DNA from: Gambelia wislizenii
Lineage: Eukaryota > Chordata > Lepidosauria > Squamata > Crotaphytidae
DNA: 64,000 nucleotides
Assembly (NCBI GenBank): GCA_030847615.1
Contig: JAUMIR010000003.1
Coordinates: forward strand, 60,063,001-60,127,000
Direction of reading: 5' to 3'
Shown: positions 33,831-45,171 of the stretch, piece after piece
Position numbering within the stretch: position 1 is the first letter of the stretch
Layout: every line of letters starts with the position of its first letter
Program-made: the position numbers and the translations under genes
The notes under the pieces: model-generated
What the model saw: only the letters and a program-made list of their open reading frames with translations
Databases searched by the model: none
Told to the model about the DNA's origin: nothing

Positions 33831-34880
33831 CTCCAGCTCAACCTGTGGAATGGCAGTTTCAGGACACACTGAGCCAAGTGTCGCCTGAGACTGATCAAAC
33901 ATAGGCATCACCAGAACAACTGGAACAATTGGATGAAGAGGCATGGTCCCCAACTCCTAAGACCCGATGGGAAGAGAAGAGAGCAAAACAAGGATGTTAA
34001 ATGAGGCTTCTTGCCAAGCAAAAGGAGAAGCTCTCTTAATCAAGGGACTTTATCAGATGGGGCTATAACTGCAGAATTGCAGCATGAAAATACAGCAAAT
34101 CGGTTCCCATTATTACACGACGTCGTTTTCCTCCCATGGTCAATGTGTGCTCCACCCATTAATGCCTCATCACATTTTATTGATGGGAAAATCAGTGAAT
34201 AGCCCTCAATATCGCTCTTTTCACAGTATTGACAAATGTGCAAAATCACATCCTGCTGTAATTGTGCAATTACAGCATGAATAGGCAGTCTTTTCCCCCT
34301 CTTCTTTCCCAATGAGAACACAGGACACACAGAACACTGTTTAAATGAACTGGCACCTTTTCTTGGTACATTTTTATGTTTGTTTAAGTGTTTATTTCTT
34401 TCATTATTTATGTGTTTTTGGTGTGTTTAAACAAAGTCACGTCTTCTCGCGAGAACAGCCGAAATCTTGCCCATACAAAATCATGGAAGTAAAATCCCAC
34501 TCTTAAACTGCTAGTTGTGGTCGTGTGATGATTCTGTCACATGATTATGGTGTAGTATTGCATGATTACAGCAGCATGTAATAATAACTGTAATCATGCC
34601 ACTATGTTTATGCTTTCCTTAATAATGGAATTGCAGTATTTTTAGACGCTAGTCTGATAAAGTCCAAGGACAACTGGCTGCAGCCAATTTAAGAGAGCTC
34701 TGACCCATGTTCCTGGTTGTAAACAACTGTCTGATCTCCTGCTCTGGCATGCCATTCCTGTGGTTCTGCTCCAGAGACCTGAAATCCTGACCTTTGGACT
34801 GGCTGGCAACCCTATTTGGCTCCTGGAATTCTGCACTGGTTTTGACTTCTTCCCTAGCAACTTTCTCTCTGTGTGCTGAA
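33830..34880 (+). mobile_element. Candidate LTR-type remnant inside CR1 ORF1
   Basis: It interrupts the esterase region. It starts with an acidic segment (TEDEDNSPAQPVEW, then LDEEAWSPTPKTRWEEKRAKQG), is broken by the MITE 34045-34665, and continues with LTR-like 'cctgacctttggactgg' sequence. It is comparable to 4020-4990 and 21900-22860. Class not proven. Confidence 0.35.
34045..34665. mobile_element. GGACTTTATCAGA-type inverted-repeat transposon, 621 bp
   Basis: Termini GGACTTTATCAGATG and (inverted) GGACTTTATCAGACTAG are flanked by AAG on both sides (34042-34044, 34666-34668). The interior includes 'gtcttctcgcgagaacagcc', matching the core of the GGAGATTATCAGAC family. Non-autonomous; no transposase frame. 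Confidence 0.8.
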
Positions 34881-34894
34881 ACCTGAAGCAGGAT

Positions 34895-35240
34895 ATGAAG
34901 ACCACTGATTCATGTGGGCACCAATGGCACTGCAAAAAACACTTTTGAGCAGATCACTTTGAAGCCCTGAGCAGGAAAGTGAAGAGTTTAGAGGCACAGG
35001 TGGTATTCTTTCAAATACTACCAGTAAAAGATAGAGGACCACACAGGGACAAGAACAGACTACAGGTGAACAACAGCATATGCAGATGGTGTCGACAGGA
35101 GAGATTTGGCTTTTGGGACCATCATCTTCACTTCCTAGATTTAGGACTACTGGCTACAGATGGGCTACACCTCATGAAGACTGGGAAGAATGTCTTTGTC
35201 AAAAGCATGGTGAAACTGATCAAGAGCGCTTTAAACTAAA
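34895..35240 (+). pseudogene. CR1-type ORF1, esterase end
   Basis: IHVGTNGTAKNT (block with GTN) near 34905 and, from 34979 on, VFFQILPVKDRGPH, WCRQERFGFWDHH and LLATDGLHLMKTGKNVF. The D-x-x-H of the SGNH fold is retained (DGLH). It continues the esterase interrupted at about 33830. Confidence 0.7.
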
Positions 35241-35870
35241 TCCTTGTAGAGTTGGAGATGATAGTTTAAACATCTGTCCAAATGGAAGCTCTAAACAGAA
35301 GGATATGAATTCTAGAGAAGCTGAGGGTGAGAATGGGAGCTACAGTAAAACTCACAATAGAACAAAAGATTACAACAAGCAATGGCTTAGATGTCTATAT
35401 ACCAATGCACAGAGTTTGTGGGGGCGGGGAGAAGAAGAAGAGAAGACAAACTTGAAATCCTAGTGCAGAAAGGTAAATATGACTTCATAGGTATAACAGA
35501 GACTTGGTGAGATGACTCCCATGGTTTGAATATAACCCTTGAGGGATATAATCTATTCAAAAAAGTAGTTGAGGAAGAAAGGGAAGGGGAATAGCATTAT
35601 ATGTCAAAAACAAATTCACTTGTTTAGAAAGCAACAAAAGTGATCAAATGACCAGTGGAAAGGATTTGGGTAAAAATAAGTGGAGAAAGAAATAAAAACA
35701 ACATTGTGATATGAATTTTCTACAGGCCACCAAACCAAGCCGAGGTGGTAGATGATGCTTTTCTGAAACTAATCTCAGAAATGTCCAAGAAGCAAGAACT
35801 GGTAATTATGGGGACTTCGATTATCCTAAGCATAGGCTCTCAAAAAAATTTCTGATGTGCCTTGAAGATA

Positions 35871-36100
35871 CAGTTGTCCCTCCATATTCACGGATTTGGT
35901 ATGCACGGATTTAAGTATTCACAGCTTGAAAATATTCGTAAAAAAATAATAATCCAAAAAGCAAACCTTGATTTTGTCATCTTAAATAAGGGAAACCATT
36001 TTGCGATGCCATTGCATATAATGGGACTTGAGTATTCACGGATTTTGGTATCCACGGGGGGTCCTGGAACCAAACCCCAGCGAATATGAAGGGACAACTG
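35871..36100 (-). mobile_element. Tigger-like MITE in the CR1 endonuclease
   Basis: Begins CAGTTGTCCCTCCATATTC after TA and ends 'gaagggacaactg' before TA (36101-36102). 230 bp, inverted relative to the copies at 8050 and 55330. It interrupts the CR1 ORF2, so it is younger than that LINE copy. Confidence 0.85.
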
Positions 36101-36362
36101 TACCTTGTTTTAATCTATGCTGTAAGCAGCCTCAGGTCCTGTGCTGTACTCACTCTGCCTAATGGTAGGGCTGGCCCTCGTCCTGTCCTCCTGGGCATGT
36201 ATGAGTAGATTGACCAGTAGTTCAGGGAGTAGAACTGAAAATCACTCTATGTTTTCCATACACCCATATATCCCTTCGTGCTTTGGCTCAGCCCAATCCA
36301 ACCATTTGGAGCAGATTTTGCAAGTTGCAAGGGACTCCAGCGAATATGAAGGGACAACTGTA
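36101..36362. mobile_element. Extra segment ending in a second Tigger-like terminus
   Basis: After the MITE come about 230 bp of unrelated sequence and then a repeat of the terminus 'ccagcgaatatgaaggga' to CAACTG and TA (36361-36362). CR1 sequence resumes directly afterwards. Either a longer composite element (35871-36360) inserted as a unit, or a second event duplicated the end. Confidence 0.6.
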
Positions 36363-37229
36363 ATTTCTTTCTTCTAAAGGTGAAAAGAACAAGAGGATCA
36401 GCAATCCTGGACTTGATCCTAACCAATAGGGAGGAGTTGGTACTGGAATCAAAGCAGTTGGTACTTTATGGGGGAGTGATCATGTTATGCTAGAATTCAT
36501 GATTGTAGGACAGGCCAAAGAAGAGTACAGTCAAATACAAATCTTGAATTTCAGGAAAATCTTGAATTTCAGGAAAACTGATTTTATCAAGCTCAGGGAA
36601 ATACTGGGCAAAATCCCATAGCTAGAGTTGCTAAAGGAAAAAGACACCCAGCATGGGTGGGGTTTCATGAAGATGGAACTCCTAAAAGCACAATCACAAA
36701 CATTTCCATGGAAGAAGAAAAATGGGAAACTTCTGAAAAAGCCAGTGTGACTGCACAGTAAACTTGAGGAAGTGAAAAAAAAAAAAAGTATGTCTAAAGA
36801 ACTGAAGTAAGAAAGACTCACCAAGATGTGTATTCCAGGAACAGAGTAAGGACAGCTAAAGCTCAAAATGAACTGAGACTGTCTAGGCAAACAAGAAGAA
36901 ACAAATGGTCCCCACCCCCAATATGTTCAAAGCAAGAGAGTGATGAAGGAAGTGGTGGGACCACTACTCAGCATGTATGGTAAAATGCTTACAGATCACA
37001 ATAAAAGGCAGAAGTGCTCAATACATATTTTACTTCAGCTTCCCCCACACCTCCAAAAGAGGACTGCGTGCTTCCATATATCAGCAGGGACCTTCGTAAG
37101 GAATCTGGGTTGCAAATCAAGGTTATAAAGAGTTAGTCAGGAATCACATAGTTAACCTAAATCCTGGGGAACAGGAGAGAGCTGGAGTTGAGCAAACAGT
37201 GTCCCTCTCTTCAAAAAAGTTTTTTTTTT

Positions 37230-38270
37230 TTTAATATAAAAGGCCATGCAGTTAGCCTAACCTCAATATTAGAATGGATTATACAGGAGTCCATCTGCAA
37301 GTATCTTGATGACAATGTTGTGATCAGTAGGAGCCAGCATGGCTTTGTCAAGAGCAAATACTACCAAACTAACCCTATATCTTTTTTTTAATTGTCACTA
37401 GTTTAGAAGATGGTGAGAATGCTGTGGATGTCACTTATCTGGATTTCAGCAAAGCATTTGGTAAGGTTCCCTTTGATATTTTGATTAGTAAACTGACTAA
37501 ATATTGACCATGTGGAAACCCCATCAGGTGGATCCATAATTGGTTGGAAAACCATGCTCAGAGTTGTCATCACTGGTTGTGCTTCAAACTGGAAGGAGTT
37601 CTCAAGTGGAGTGCCACAGGGTTCCATCCTAGGACCAATATTTTTCAATTTTTTTTATCAGTGATTTCGATGATGTGGTGGAGGGAATCTTTATGGAATT
37701 TGAAGATGATACAAAACTGGGAGGGGTATGTAGCGTTGGAAGATAAGAACAGAATTCAAAAGGACCTTGATAAATTAGAAAATTGGGCTGAAATTAATAA
37801 AATGAAATTGAACTGGGACAAATGCAAACTTCTACACAAAAACTAAATGCAGAGGTACAGGATGGGATATACTTGGCCCAGCAGTACTACATGTGAAAAG
37901 GACCTTGGAATTATTGTTGATCATAAATTGAACATGAGCCAGCAGTGTGACGCTGAAGCAAACAAGGCAACTGCTATTTTAGCCTGCATTAAGAGAAGAA
38001 TAGTTTCCAAGTTGACGGAAGTAATAATCCCCCTATATTCTGCACTGGTCAGGCCTCATCTGGAGTTCTCTGTTCAGTTCCAGGTGCCTCATATTAAGAA
38101 GGATATAGACAGGTTGGTGTGAATTCAGAGAAGTGCAACAGGGATAATAAGAGATATGGAGAACAAAACATATAGGAAGAGGTTGAAGGAGCTGGGCATA
38201 TGAAGAAAAGATTGAGGGTGATATGTTCATACTCTTTAAATACCCCAAGGGCTGCCACAGAGAGGAGGGT
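37230..38270 (+). pseudogene. CR1-type ORF2 reverse transcriptase remnant
   Basis: In shifting frames: SLTSILEWIIQESICKYL, ISRSQHGFVKSK, YLDFSKAFGKVP (motif A, the D-x-x-KAF core kept), then 37700-38122 with LDKLENWAEINKMKLNWDKC, EKDLGIIVDHKLNMSQQCD and PLYSALVRPHLEF. The catalytic FADD is not intact ('FEDDTKL'-like near 37700). Frameshifts and stops mean no activity. Confidence 0.8.
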
Positions 38271-38292
38271 GTAGACTTGTTCTTTGCTGCTT

Positions 38293-39584
38293 AAATGTAA
38301 GGATTTAAGTTTGAAAGTATACTCATCAGAGGCTGATGATTATAGCTCTGAATACAGACTAATATGAAATGTCTAAGGTTTAAGAAAAGGATTAACTCAT
38401 GCACCTATGCAGAAAAATGGTATTTATCATTAACTTAAACACAGAACAGCCAAACACAGCATTTATTCATCATGAAGAAGGAACTCTTGAACTGCTACTT
38501 AAAAATACAAATAAAAACCACAGCCTTCCCTGGAGCAACATAATTGTGTAGCAGCTAGCAGTATAACTGTTTACCACTAGTGAAGAGGAGTTTCTTTAAT
38601 GTTATAATATTTTCAGAGCACCCTACACATATCCATCAAGAGTAAATTCAATTAAATTCAGTGACACTTCCTCTATTAAGCGAGTTTAGGAGAATTTCAG
38701 TCTTATTATTAGAGCATCTCAACATGGTTTACAGTCAGTTGCTTAAGATCTCAAAATTTTGCACATAATTTTGTGCCTTTTTGTGGTCCAAATAAAGGTT
38801 TTATCCTACAGCATGGCTTTAGGAAGGTACCTGTGTAGTGGTCATTGTAATATTATTAAGGGCCACTAGGTGGCAGCTGTTGCAATGATTTCAAAGACTT
38901 GCTGATGATCGTGAAATAACTGTATTTAGGTAATGGCCATGCAAAATGTACTGGTGGTGGTGGAGGGGGGGCAATTTTGTTTTGTTTTGCTTTGCTTTTT
39001 ACAGAACTGTGGTTTCAAGTTAATGAATCATTTATGGAATGGGCTATATGGACTTGTTGTCTTTGAATAACTCACCTCATAGTGATACGATTATCATGTT
39101 GGCTGCTAAATGCATAAATTGCTTTTATTGTATTTCCTTGCTTTCTGGCATTTAAATTTTACACTAGTTTGAGCTAATGATGCTGCCATGCTTTGAAAAG
39201 AATGGGTTCAAGTTGGAATACAAATTTTCTCAGTTTTTAGTGTCTGGATATATTCTGAAGACAGCTCCCTAGCTCTGAAATGCTTTCTCAGTTAATTTGG
39301 AATGAGAATATTATGAGCCCATGTTCTGATTTTGCAGCTCTGTAGGCTGCATTTACCACATCAGGCACCGAGAGTCGTCAGTTATTGTTGCTGCATTCTC
39401 AGAATGTGGTTTATTTAATCCAGCCTGCTCCAGTTTGGTTGAGGAGGGTGGGAATTGTAATCTAACACAGTGCTTTCCAAGCTATTTAATGTGGGGAACC
39501 AGTAATCCACCCCCCCAAGTGCCAGGGACTGGTGCCCTATTAGTCTACCAGTAGCACTGGTCTAACACATCCAGAGGACACCAG
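38293..39584. other. Unassigned sequence
   Basis: No gene or clear repeat; 'gggaattgtaatctaacac' near 39450 may be a decayed MITE arm. Confidence 0.4.
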
Positions 39585-40934
39585 GGGGCCGTTTACACGA
39601 TGAAAATGTCCTGGGAAGAATTCGTGTCGATCCCTGGCAGTTTACATGTACATCGGGTCGGGTAAGTGATTTTCGGAACGGGGGCCACCTTTTATCCCTC
39701 AGCCTGCGGGACTTCCAGTCCCGCAGTTTGTGCCAGTTTTTAAAAAAGTCACGGGAGGATTCGGAAAATCGGAAATGTAAACAGCCTGGGACAAAAAGTC
39801 TTGGTACTGGGATGATTGGAAATGGTGACTGGGGGCGGGCTTAGAGCTCAGGGACCAGAAAAGGAGGGGTCAGTCACCCGTTCAACAGATCCAGCCTCAC
39901 CAGCAGAAAACAAAGGCATCCCTTCCAGCTGCACGAAGGTTGATGTGTGTGTGCGCGCGTGTACTCAATCACCTTTTTAAATGGATTTCTACACTGCAAA
40001 CCCTTCAGTTTTATCTTTTCCTCAACTGCATGTTACAGAGAGATCGTCCCTGCCTTGGTCACCTCCCTGGTATTCCAGCCTCTGAGCGAATGAACACCCT
40101 TTAATTCCCCCTCTGTGCCTGTGCCTTTAAAATTGTCTGCTTGTAGCTGGTTTGCTGTAAGGGTAAAAATTTTAAAGGGGAGACCCAACCCCCCCCCCTC
40201 ACTCGGCTTGATCTCCTTGCATCTGAGCGAAAGATCTCAGTCTGGTCTTTCAAAGAAATTGCAAGCCTCTACTCAGCTTGCTTTCAAAAGGAAAGGAGAT
40301 GGTTTAATTGTTCCTCCATCTGAGGTCTTTGAGAAGTGCCTTCTGCCTCTGTTTTTTAAAGAAGCACCCTTTAATTCCCCCTCTGTGTTTGTGTCTTTCA
40401 AAACGCCTGCCTATAGCCACTTGAAATCTCTGCAGCCGTAGGGGTTAATATTTTAAAGAGGGAAGAAGAAACCCAAGCAGCTTGATTTCAAAAGGAAAGC
40501 AATCAGATTGCTTTCAAAAGGAAAGCCCTGCGTCTGAGCGAAAGATCTGTCTGGATCTTTCAAAATGCTTTCTGCCTCTTCTGAAAGGGTTGAAATGTTC
40601 AAGAAGCAAGGGGGAATAACAAACCTCTGCCCCCCTCTCTCCCCCCTCCCAGCCAGCCAATAGCATTGCTCGTGGCACGGAACTCTAAAGGAAGTGCGTC
40701 ACCGAGGTTGTGAAAACACGAGTAATCGCATCTTTGATTGACAGCAAAAAAATAAAAAAATAAAATAAAATTAAAACCTAAACCAAACCGGAATTATGGA
40801 CGTGTAAATATCAGTCACGGGACCACCCGGGATATCCAGATCAGAGACATAAATCGTATAAACAGCGAGGGACAGATTCGTGATCACTATGTCACGGTAG
40901 GCACCGCGACAATTTCTGTCGTGTAACTGGCACC
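39585..40934 (-). mobile_element. GTTTACACG-type transposon, copy B (1350 bp)
   Basis: Left end GGGGCCGTTTACACGATG; right end inverted GGTGCCAGTTACACGACAG. CAG flanks both sides (39582-39584, 40935-40937). It is the reverse-oriented counterpart of 9294-10436 and about 200 bp longer, with extra C-rich/T-rich sub-repeats around 40380-40560. Interior landmarks are the same, including the CCAAT box in 'agccagccaatagc'. No transposase frame. Confidence 0.8.
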
Positions 40935-41024
40935 CAGAGTGGAGAAGGCTGCTTTCATTTACTACTGTTAAGAAAAATGTAGCAGAATAATACTTTGGCA
41001 CTAGCGTAGCGCTTCCCAAACTTA

Positions 41025-41125
41025 GGTCCTTCAGATGTTGTTATACTTTAACTCCAGAAACTCCAACCAGTGTGCCCAATGGACAGGGATCTGGAAGCAA
41101 AAGGCCAACAACATCTGGAGACCCT
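41025..41125. repeat. Short palindromic repeat ('cagatgttgtt')
   Basis: 'tccttcagatgttgttatac' at the left is mirrored by 'ccaacaacatctggagacc' at the right; the family of 27255-27385. Confidence 0.55.
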
Positions 41126-41164
41126 ATTTTGATTGCTTTAAAGTGATCAACTGACTTTGAAATT

Positions 41165-41303
41165 TCTACATCGAGTCATGGAATTGGAAGGGACCACAAG
41201 GAGCATCTAGTCCAAACCGCTGCCATGAATAAATACACAAGAAAAGTCCTAAGATATGATCATCCAATCTTTGTTTAACTTCCAAAGAAGGTAATCCTAC
41301 ACC
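41165..41303 (-). mobile_element. CR1/L3-like LINE 3' end, inverted
   Basis: 'catggaattggaagggacca' and 'catctagtccaaaccgctgcc' are the inverse of the 3' end seen at 5090-5290. Confidence 0.75.
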
Positions 41304-42334
41304 TTAAGAAAGATGTCAGTGTGACCCATGGATCATATGCGCCCCCCCCGGGCTGTTTATATGCCCCCAGGGGTCAAATTTTTTGCCTCTAGATACCTTC
41401 TAAGACATTCTCAGCTTGATCATTTTGAACTGAAGAGTATCATAGGCTGTACAAGTGTAAGAGAGCTGCTCTGCTGCAGACCTTGGTAAGCAGAGTTGGC
41501 AGATCATGGGGCCTTGCTCTGAGTCTCCAGGTGTTTTTTTTTTTTTAAAAAATCTCCAGGCAGGGGATGAAGGTGCAAATTCTCCAGTTTCAGTGGACTT
41601 AGATCTGGACAAGAGGAAAGGGCTGTGGGCAAATCTCCAGGTCAGCTAATAGAGCAACAGCTTGCTACAATTTGCAAGGCTTCATGGATTTGTTGTTGCA
41701 ATATGCAAAGACTCTGCAGGGTGGTCTTTGTATTTACTCACTTAGCTTCCTCCTTCCCTCCCAGTCTACCTTCTGTCTAGAAGCAAGTAGGATAGATTAA
41801 TTGTTTTTTATTCCATCTCCCTAAATAGGTAAGAAGGAATAATCCTCTCATTTTACCTTGATCTGAGAACAGCCCCTTTAGTTAAGATTTCTGTGTTAAT
41901 GATTAGCAACTGCCACTGGTACTTAATACATTACTCTAAATGACATCACCAGTGGCCATCCCTAGGTCTCAGGGTTTGGCCCAGAAACCTCAGGGTCTGG
42001 GATGATCCTGAACGAGCAACTTTATTGGGAAGTTACTTTTAAGAAGGATGAATGTAATGTCATGCTGAGGCCACTCATAACTGAGTATAACTGAAACCCA
42101 GAGCATCATCCTACCATAGCTCAGTTATTGGTGGCTGCAGCATGATGTCACATTCCTTCCTCTTACATGTTACTTTCCAAGCTCTGGTGAACTGAAAGGA
42201 AAGAGAAGATGCCTTCAGGAGTGAGTTTCCACATGATTCATCGAAAAAATGGGAACCTCTTAGACAAGTGCATGGGGATGCTTCAACAAGGACAAAAGCA
42301 TGAAAAGATTGTCAGGGGAGAAGGTGAGAAGCAT
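41304..42334. other. Unassigned sequence
   Basis: No gene or repeat recognised. The last 12 bases (42323-42334) are the target duplication of the next element. Confidence 0.4.
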
Positions 42335-42379
42335 CTCTCTCTCTCTCTCTCTCTCTGGCTTTTCTTCGCAAACGAAGAT

Positions 42380-44731
42380 TCAGGAAGGACTCATCCCGCG
42401 CTTTCTGCAAGCGCGCTGATGACTAAAAAGGCCAATCCGAGATAAACAAGTCCGGTTGCAAAAAGCACAGCAGAAGGTCTCCTTGGGTGATGCTTTTGGG
42501 TTGTGACTCTTTCTGCGTTGTCGTTTCTCTTCAAGACTTGCTCGTCGTGAGTTCTCAAATAAGGCTGCAGCATTGTGGATAGTGCGCCTCCATGCCTCCC
42601 GATGTGAGGCCAGGGCGGACCACTGTTGGTGATCAATTTGGCCAAGCCTGAGATGTTGTTTCAGGGAGTCTTTGTATCGTTTTTTTGGAGCGCCCCTCTT
42701 ACGCTGACCCGTGGTGAGTTCACCGTAAAGTAGTATTTTTGGGAGGCGATGGTTCTCCATCCTAGAAACGTGCCCTGCCCAGCGCAGCTGTGTTCTCAAT
42801 ATCATGGCCTCAATGCTGGTGATCCCTGCTTGCTCAAGGACAGCAACATTCGTCACATAGTCAGTCCAGTGTATATTTAGGATTGTGCGTAGACAGCGCT
42901 GATGAAAGCGCTCGAGGAGTCGTAGGTGGTGGCGATAGGTGACCCATGTTTCAGATCCATAAAGGAGGATAGACAGTACGATGGCTCTATACACACTGAT
43001 TTTTGTGCTTTGCCTCAGGTGTTTATTGCTCCAGACTCTTTTGTGAAGTCTTCCAAATGCACTATATGCCTTTGCTAATCTGTGATCGATCTCTTTGTCA
43101 ATCTTGGCATCTGAGGAGATGATGCTTCCCAGGTAGGTGAACTGCTGAACGGACTTGAGCACTGATTTGCCGACGGCAATGTGGGGATGGTGGTGTTCGT
43201 CCTGTGGTGCAGGCTGGTAAAGAACTTCTGTTTTCTTCAGGTTGACTTCTAGCCCAAACAGCTCTGCAGCTGTTGCAAAGCAGGATGTTAGGCGCTGCAG
43301 AGCTGCTTCTGTGTGGGCAACAAGGGCAGCATCATCGGCGAAGAGCAGCTCACGGACTAGATAGTTTAGAGTCTTAGTGTGAGCCCTCAGACGGCTTAAG
43401 TTAAACAAGCTACCATCAGTACGGTAGCGTATATAGATGCCGTCGTCTTCTTCAAGCTCTGCCATAGCCCTTTGGAGCATCGTGCTAAAGAAGATTGTAA
43501 ATAAAGTTGGTGCAAGAACACAACCTTGCTTCACTCCATTAGTTATTAGAAAGGGCTCTGAAAGAGCATCGCCATATCTGACTTGACCACGCTGGCCCTC
43601 GTGTAGCAAGATAATCATTTTAAGGAATTTGGGGGGACATCCTAGTCTTTCCAGGATCTGCCACAGACCTTTTCTACTTACAGTGTCAAAGGCTTTGGTG
43701 AGGTCGACAAATGTTACATAGAGACCCTTGTTCTGCTCCCTACATTTTTCTTGCAGTTGCCTAAGGGCAAATACCATATCTGTAGTACTCCTATTGGCTC
43801 TGAAGCCACATTGGCTTTCAGGGAGAAGTTCTTCTGCAATAGCAGGAACTAACCTGTTCAGGAGTATCCTTGCAAGGATTTTTCCAGCAATAGAGAGCAG
43901 TGTTATGCCTCGATAGTTTGAGCAATCGGATTTTGCTCCTTTTTTCTTGTACAAGGTGATGATGACTGCATCTTGGAGGTCTGATGGCAGTTCCCCTTTT
44001 TCCCAGCAATTCACAAGGAATTCGTGGAATTTTTCGTGGAGTGCATGACCTCCGTGTTTCCAAACTTCAGGTGGGATTCCATCAATCCCAGCTGCCTTGC
44101 CGTTTTTCATCTGCTGTATGGCCTTCAGGGTCTCTTCCAAAGTGGGAGCTATGTCTAATTCATTTTTCATTGGTTTTTGTATCATATATTGGATAGCTGA
44201 GGCTTGGACTACTCGGTTGGCGCTAAAGAGACTTTGAAAATGTTCAGCCCAACGATTTAGGATGGAGGCTTTATCAGTAATTAATGTTTGACCATCTGTA
44301 CTGTATAAGGAGCTTTGGACCTGATAAGTAGGTCCAAACACTGCTTTAAGAGCTTCATAAAATCCTCTATGATCACCCAGATCTGCACAGCATTGTGTCT
44401 TTTCTGCTATATTGATCCACCACTTGTTCTGCATGTCTCGGAGTTTTTGTTGTAGTTTGCTACATGTGAGGCGGAAAGCTGCTTTTCTTACATGACAGGT
44501 TGGCTGGGCGAGGTATGCCTGGTGAGCAGCTCTCTTCCTTGCCAACAGCTCCTGGATCTCTTGGTTGTTTTCATCAAACCAGTCTTGATTTTTCTTGTGG
44601 GAGAAGCCAAGGGATTCTTCTGCAGACTGGAGGATACTGTTTTTGATATGTTGCCAAAGCACTGTAGGAGAAGGATCTGTAGGATGGTCTTCAAGTTTCG
44701 TTTGTAGATTTGCCTGGAAGTTGTCTCTCAT
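42380..44731 (-). CDS. Reverse transcriptase ORF with C-terminal zinc finger
   Basis: Open for 783 codons from an internal Met; the frame also continues upstream (TDHRLVRCKLN... near 44845), so the natural protein would be an endonuclease-RT fusion. Visible motifs: GKAAGIDGIPPEVWK near residue 215; NYRGITLL; QCGFRANRSTTDM; VTFVDLTKAFDTV (motif A, catalytic D); GVKQGCVLAPTLF; LLFADDAALV (catalytic FADD). Thumb-region landmarks follow (YLGSIISSD, LLYGSETW, LRWAGHVSRME), then a C-terminal CAFCNRTCLSRIGLFSHQRAC finger (C-x2-C-x12-H-x3-C). RT copies element RNA at a nicked target. The intact frame implies a recent insertion. Confidence 0.92.
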   Translation of the reverse strand: MRDNFQANLQTKLEDHPTDPSPTVLWQHIKNSILQSAEESLGFSHKKNQDWFDENNQEIQELLARKRAAHQAYLAQPTCHVRKAAFRLTCSKLQQKLRDMQNKWWINIAEKTQCCADLGDHRGFYEALKAVFGPTYQVQSSLYSTDGQTLITDKASILNRWAEHFQSLFSANRVVQASAIQYMIQKPMKNELDIAPTLEETLKAIQQMKNGKAAGIDGIPPEVWKHGGHALHEKFHEFLVNCWEKGELPSDLQDAVIITLYKKKGAKSDCSNYRGITLLSIAGKILARILLNRLVPAIAEELLPESQCGFRANRSTTDMVFALRQLQEKCREQNKGLYVTFVDLTKAFDTVSRKGLWQILERLGCPPKFLKMIILLHEGQRGQVRYGDALSEPFLITNGVKQGCVLAPTLFTIFFSTMLQRAMAELEEDDGIYIRYRTDGSLFNLSRLRAHTKTLNYLVRELLFADDAALVAHTEAALQRLTSCFATAAELFGLEVNLKKTEVLYQPAPQDEHHHPHIAVGKSVLKSVQQFTYLGSIISSDAKIDKEIDHRLAKAYSAFGRLHKRVWSNKHLRQSTKISVYRAIVLSILLYGSETWVTYRHHLRLLERFHQRCLRTILNIHWTDYVTNVAVLEQAGITSIEAMILRTQLRWAGHVSRMENHRLPKILLYGELTTGQRKRGAPKKRYKDSLKQHLRLGQIDHQQWSALASHREAWRRTIHNAAALFENSRRASLEEKRQRRKSHNPKASPKETFCCAFCNRTCLSRIGLFSHQRACRKRGMSPS

Positions 44732-44811
44732 GGTAGCTTGTTGAAGATTGTTGACTTGGAGTCTCTTCTTTAAGATGCCACCCCTCTTAGGTTTGAACTT
44801 AAGATGAAGAT

Positions 44812-45171
44812 TTAGTTTACATCTGACAAGGCGATGATCTGTTTGGCAACAACATGTGGGAGGCGTAAGGAAATAATGCGATCAGAGTGTCCTGTTGGCA
44901 AGGTTTCGAGTTTGGAGACAATGGAGTTTTTAATCATAAAGCCTACTCCTGACAGATGTTTTTCGGTTTTGGGTTTGCCAGACCAGTAAAGTGTGTAGCC
45001 GGCGCCATGTTCTTTAAGGCTGCCTTCCTCATGGAAGCGAACTTCACTAAGAGCAGCGATGTCAATATTAAGCCGTGATAGTTCAAGGGCTATTAGGGCA
45101 GAACGACGCTCAGGCCGTCCACTATCTTCAGAGTCTTGCATGGTTCTGATGTTCCAGCATGCAAGTGTCAG
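44812..45171 (-). pseudogene. AP-like endonuclease, N-terminal part with internal deletion
   Basis: From about 45171 the frame reads LACWNIRTM, then LSRLNIDIAALSEVRFHEEG and SGVGFMIKNSIVS: the start of an APE-type LINE endonuclease, with the WN and E blocks. After ISLRLP the sequence jumps to HVVAKQ and a stop at 44812, while the next frame carries TDHRLV, the last (S/T)DH block. The intervening region (about 130 residues in such domains, with the GDFN block) is missing, leaving a frame offset. This copy therefore cannot nick DNA on its own. Confidence 0.8.

Larger units (their letters stand above)
35390..36700 (+). pseudogene. CR1-type ORF2 endonuclease remnant, split by MITEs
   Basis: WLRCLYTNAQSLWG opens ORF2; 'ITETW-DDSH' (one in-frame stop) follows near 35490. 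After the 35871-36360 insertion the frame resumes with RTRGSAILDLILTNREELV, the endonuclease end. Inactive: numerous stops. Confidence 0.7.
33100..38292 (+). mobile_element. Decayed CR1/L3-like LINE with nested insertions
   Basis: Order along the plus strand: ORF1 zinc-finger and coiled part (33210-33480); ORF1 esterase start (33654-33790); an interruption (about 33830-34880, containing the MITE 34045-34665); esterase end (34895-35240); ORF2 endonuclease start (35390-35870); the Tigger-like insertions (35871-36360); endonuclease end (36380-36700); RT (37230-38270). It stops near 38292, before the usual 3' UTR. Many stops and shifts make it inactive. Confidence 0.75.
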
